Program-made: the position numbers and the translations under genes
The notes under the pieces: generated by a model
The model's database searches: none
Seen by the model: the letters and a program-made list of their open reading frames with translations, nothing else
Told to the model about the DNA's origin: nothing
Assembly (NCBI GenBank): GCA_026770025.1
Contig: JAMXDE010000009.1
Location: 2,083,001-2,147,000, forward strand
DNA length: 64,000 bases
Origin: Craspedostauros australis
Lineage: Eukaryota; Bacillariophyta; Bacillariophyceae; Mastogloiales; Achnanthaceae
Reading direction: 5' to 3'
Part shown: piece by piece, positions 61,361 through 64,000 of the stretch
Layout of the letters: each line of letters opens with the position of its first letter
Numbering within the stretch: position 1 is the first letter of the stretch

Positions 61361-62410
61361 TTACATGGCAGCGGTGTAGCGTAGAAACGGTTGGACAAGA
61401 AGGTCAAACTGAGCGTAGTGAAACCTCATGTCTATTTCGTTTCGACGCCCACCTCCTGGTCCTCGTGTTTCCCAACGATTGACCAATTTGATGTCAGATT
61501 CGCTTACCTTTTGATCCAGAGCTCGAGTGTCGGAGGCTCGTCGAAAAGAGCGAAAGCAATGGTAGTTTTCTCGCAATTTGGAAGCCTGAGTGATGTCGGG
61601 AGGAAAGAGTGCGCGATTGGATTCCCAGATGCTCTCCAAAATGTCGTGAAGTGCGTCATCCAATTCCTTGAGAGTATACAAAACTCCGTCCTTGGAAGAG
61701 ATCGCCGGTCCAAGACGTTTCTGTGCCTTGTTTTTGATATGAAGAAGCTCTGCAACGATGCGTTGCACCTTGATACCAGACTTAGTGTTGGTAGACACCG
61801 GGATGATGTGTTGATATGACTGATGTTCCCCTTTGAATTTGCATTGTAACACGATAGTGAAATGGTTTTTCGGTTTGGGACGTGACCATTCCTTGAGCGT
61901 AGCTCCCAAGTCAAGCATTTGAGCTTCCGTCCCTCGCAGAGAGAGAGAGAGAGAACGGATGACAGCATTGCGTATGCCATAAACGCGGCCCACTGATGTT
62001 GATCTGCGTCCAACGGTTCGCACTCATCCAGACGTTCCTGTGCGACGTCCAATATGACCAACACCAAGTCTGTAGAGAAACCCCTGTTTGGTCGCCAATC
62101 CTGTCCCATGCGATATCTGCAGCCTTCGTTGAACCTGGTGAACCAGAAAGAACCGCATGGATCAGTGGTGATATGTTGGTACCGACCCTTTTGATCACCC
62201 ATGCTCAAGGAATGTTGAGTGGCTGCGGCTGATGCTCTGATGTGATTTGAATAGGTTGCTCGTGCCTTGCGGATAGTATCGTACTGTGTATGCGTTTTCG
62301 AGTGTTGTCCAGGCTTCAGCGACATCAATACCATCAAGATCGCGACTTGGTAGCTGCAATGATCGAACGGAGGTAATGGTCCATGCGCTTCAAATGGACC
62401 CTCCAACTGT
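61361..62410 (-). pseudogene. Tyrosine recombinase-like gene, frameshifted and interrupted
   Basis: Two minus frames join at a GA dinucleotide run near 61935-61952. The first (from the left edge of element B2 at 62410) contains YDTIRKARATYSNHIRAS, SMGDQKGRYQHITTD, SFWFTRFNEGCRYRMGQDW and AAFMAYAMLSSVLSLSL. The second continues RGTEAQMLDLGATLKEW, KFKGEHQSYQHIIPV, KDGVLYTLKELDDALHDIL and CFRSFRRASDTRALDQKVS. The last block, with NRWE and RFHYAQFD, resembles the H-x-x-R ... Tyr end of tyrosine recombinases. I recall such proteins as widespread repeats in diatoms. The 5' end lies beyond element B2, outside the window. A two-base slip in the GA run explains the frameshift. Confidence 0.65.
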
Positions 62411-63201
62411 TGTTGGCAAGTTCCGCTCACGGTAACCTACGATCGTGGAAGATGGTGTTGGTTGATAGTCGTTCGTTTGCTATTTCATTACGTTGGCACT
62501 CCGATACTCTCGGTGTCCGTTCGTTCTCTTGCCCGATGTTCTTGGCGCTTCAATCTGTTTCGTAGATTCGGTCTCCGACTATGAGTCGGTACGCGAGATC
62601 CTCTCTCGCTCCTCTCTGTATTCTCTCTCTCTCTCTCTACATCGTGTGCTCGTGCTACACGATCCTCCGTGTTTGATGCGTACTCCGCATTCGACACTCC
62701 GTTCGTTCCCTACTGGTTCCTACTCCATGAGTACTTACCATTTGAAGTTCACCTTCAGTATCCATGATCTTCATGGGTCATCGTATCTTCGCCTCCTGCT
62801 CTGACTTGGAGACAGCTGTCGACGTGGTGACATGTTGACATCCTGTCGACGTCAGTAAGCGTCCTTCTGCTCTCCAGATGTCACGTTCCATTGGTGATGC
62901 AGCAGTCTGTCAGATGATATCGTCATCTGAGGTTTAGTTGGGAAGTACCTCGAGATTCTCTTGGTACCATTGATGCATGGACGGACGATCTTCTGATTCT
63001 TCCAGAAATCGTTATTTGCAAATTTCCTCCAGAAATCTTGCCCCTTTTCGTGTGTTCCATTTCCCCTGTAATTTTGACGAATCACAGTATACTATCGACA
63101 CGAATGTAGTTATACCGTCCAAGTGCGTATGAGAGAATAACGGGTGAACGATGCACATATACACGTACATCTTGACATATACTCACATGTACATCTCGAC
63201 A
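62411..63201 (-). repeat. Family B copy 2, 3' LTR
   Basis: 791 bases, same ends as copy 1 LTRs (TGTTGGCAAG...ATCTCGACA) with several substitutions and a shorter CT run. Confidence 0.88.
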
Positions 63202-63221
63202 CCCTTCCTGTGTGCATTCGG

Positions 63222-64000
63222 TCATTCGAATGTTCTCGATGTGTCAAGGTACGACTTCTCATGTTCGCGTTGCAAGTCGGCCTTGATGTTCTTGGTGAAT
63301 CCGTTGCTTGTGTTCTGCTCGGATTTGACAAAAATGATTTCGATGGTTTTGTTGATTACCATGTTCCTCACGTAGTGATGGCGCACGTCGATGTGCCGCG
63401 ATCGTTGGGATGTTGATGGGTTCTTGGCGATGAAGATCGCTCCGATGTTGTCTACACGGACCTTGATCGGTGTCTTCACTGGGACGCCCACACTTTCGAG
63501 TAGCTGCATCACGAAGAAGATTTCCTTTGCCGCTTCGGAAAGGGCAACGTATTCTGCTTCGGATGAGCTGAGTGTGACGGCCTTCTGTGCCTTGGATCGC
63601 CAAAGGATTGGTACCTTGCACAGGTATAGGATGAATCCCCCTACGCTAATTCTTGTGTTCTTGTCTCCTGCATATTCGCTATCGCAGAAGAGCTCCATGT
63701 CCCAGCCGTCGTCATCTGGACGCGCTGGATGGATCTTCAATCCATAGTCCTTTGTATCGATCACATACTTGATGATCCGATACATCTCCTTCATTGCGGC
63801 CTTGGTGGGCCCGATCAATACCTTGGAGAGTTCCCTCACAGGGTTCGCGATGTCTGGTCGCGAGTGCTTGATGAGGAAGAGTAGCATACCGACGCCTCGG
63901 CGATATTCGGCACGTTCTTCCGGTCCGACCTTCTGCAGTCCGTTGTCTTTGGATGGTCGTACGATGATTTGACCCGGGGTTCCCGGTGTCCCATAGCGTT
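63222..64000 (-). CDS. Family B copy 2 pol, RT end and RNase H (partial)
   Basis: Open from the stop at 63222 to the window edge (about 259 codons). It shows the RT tail (RRGVGMLLFLIKHSRPDIAN) and RNase H (FCDSEYAGDKN, SSSEAEYVALSEA, RSRHIDVRHHYVRN). A few residue differences from copy 1 (for example SNGFTKN for SDGFTKN) and no stop within the visible part, so this copy may be better preserved. Confidence 0.85.
   Translation of the reverse strand, partial: RYGTPGTPGQIIVRPSKDNGLQKVGPEERAEYRRGVGMLLFLIKHSRPDIANPVRELSKVLIGPTKAAMKEMYRIIKYVIDTKDYGLKIHPARPDDDGWDMELFCDSEYAGDKNTRISVGGFILYLCKVPILWRSKAQKAVTLSSSEAEYVALSEAAKEIFFVMQLLESVGVPVKTPIKVRVDNIGAIFIAKNPSTSQRSRHIDVRHHYVRNMVINKTIEIIFVKSEQNTSNGFTKNIKADLQREHEKSYLDTSRTFE

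Larger units (their letters stand above)
62411..64000 (-). mobile_element. Ty1/copia retrotransposon, family B copy 2 (runs off right edge)
   Basis: The 3' LTR (62411-63201) is followed by the RNase H and RT end of a family B polyprotein, nearly identical to copy 1. The 6 bases before it (62405-62410, AACTGT) should recur after the missing 5' LTR. It inserted into the tyrosine recombinase gene. Confidence 0.88.

Overview
The window reads as nuclear DNA of a eukaryotic alga, most likely a diatom. The evidence is: spliceosomal introns; a secreted lysine/glycine/serine-rich protein of silaffin type; type II Golgi-like glycosyltransferases; dominance of Ty1/copia retrotransposons; and transposon gene families (DDE_4/Harbinger-like transposase, a tyrosine recombinase, a two-repeat accessory protein) that I associate with diatom genomes. 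The taxonomic call is inference. Nothing here is bacterial: there are no operons or Shine-Dalgarno sites, and gene starts were chosen on ATG codons.

Region 1 (1-23,500) is the host gene region. It starts with a partial Ser/Thr-rich gene running off the left edge. Next comes a tandem pair of GT31-like glycosyltransferases (1231-2589 and 3157-4596, minus). Two related proteins of unknown function share arrays of an arginine/serine motif (7777-9813 and 11184-12866, plus). They are followed by a small membrane-anchored protein (13208-13771), a GT10 fucosyltransferase (14277-15533), a two-exon gene (15983-17749), a two-exon silaffin-like gene (20023-20936) and a probable coiled-coil gene (22468-23147). 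Intergenic stretches are long, and a recurring ACTCGTAT motif occurs upstream of several genes.

Region 2 (about 23,820-31,140) looks like one large Harbinger-like DNA transposon. It carries a DDE transposase with a long coding minisatellite and a GC-AG intron, a broken two-repeat accessory gene and two unrecognised genes. It is bracketed by two arrays, each with ten exact 20-bp repeats built on the same 10-bp core (TAGTTTCAAC).

Region 3 (31,641-64,000) is a nested stack of retroelements that can be unpicked from target-site duplications. A 5'-truncated LINE (31,641-61,251) lies just downstream of a broken tyrosine-recombinase gene. The LINE was then hit by a 206-bp tRNA-like element, by a solo LTR that itself received an intact copia element (family A, 34,119-41,521), and by a second solo LTR. 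That second solo LTR received a copia element with in-frame stops (family B, 43,264-60,269), and this in turn received an intact copia element with unusual LTR ends (family C, 46,761-55,889). Removing each insertion plus one copy of its duplication restores the reading frame of the element below. A second family B copy interrupts the recombinase gene and runs off the right edge.
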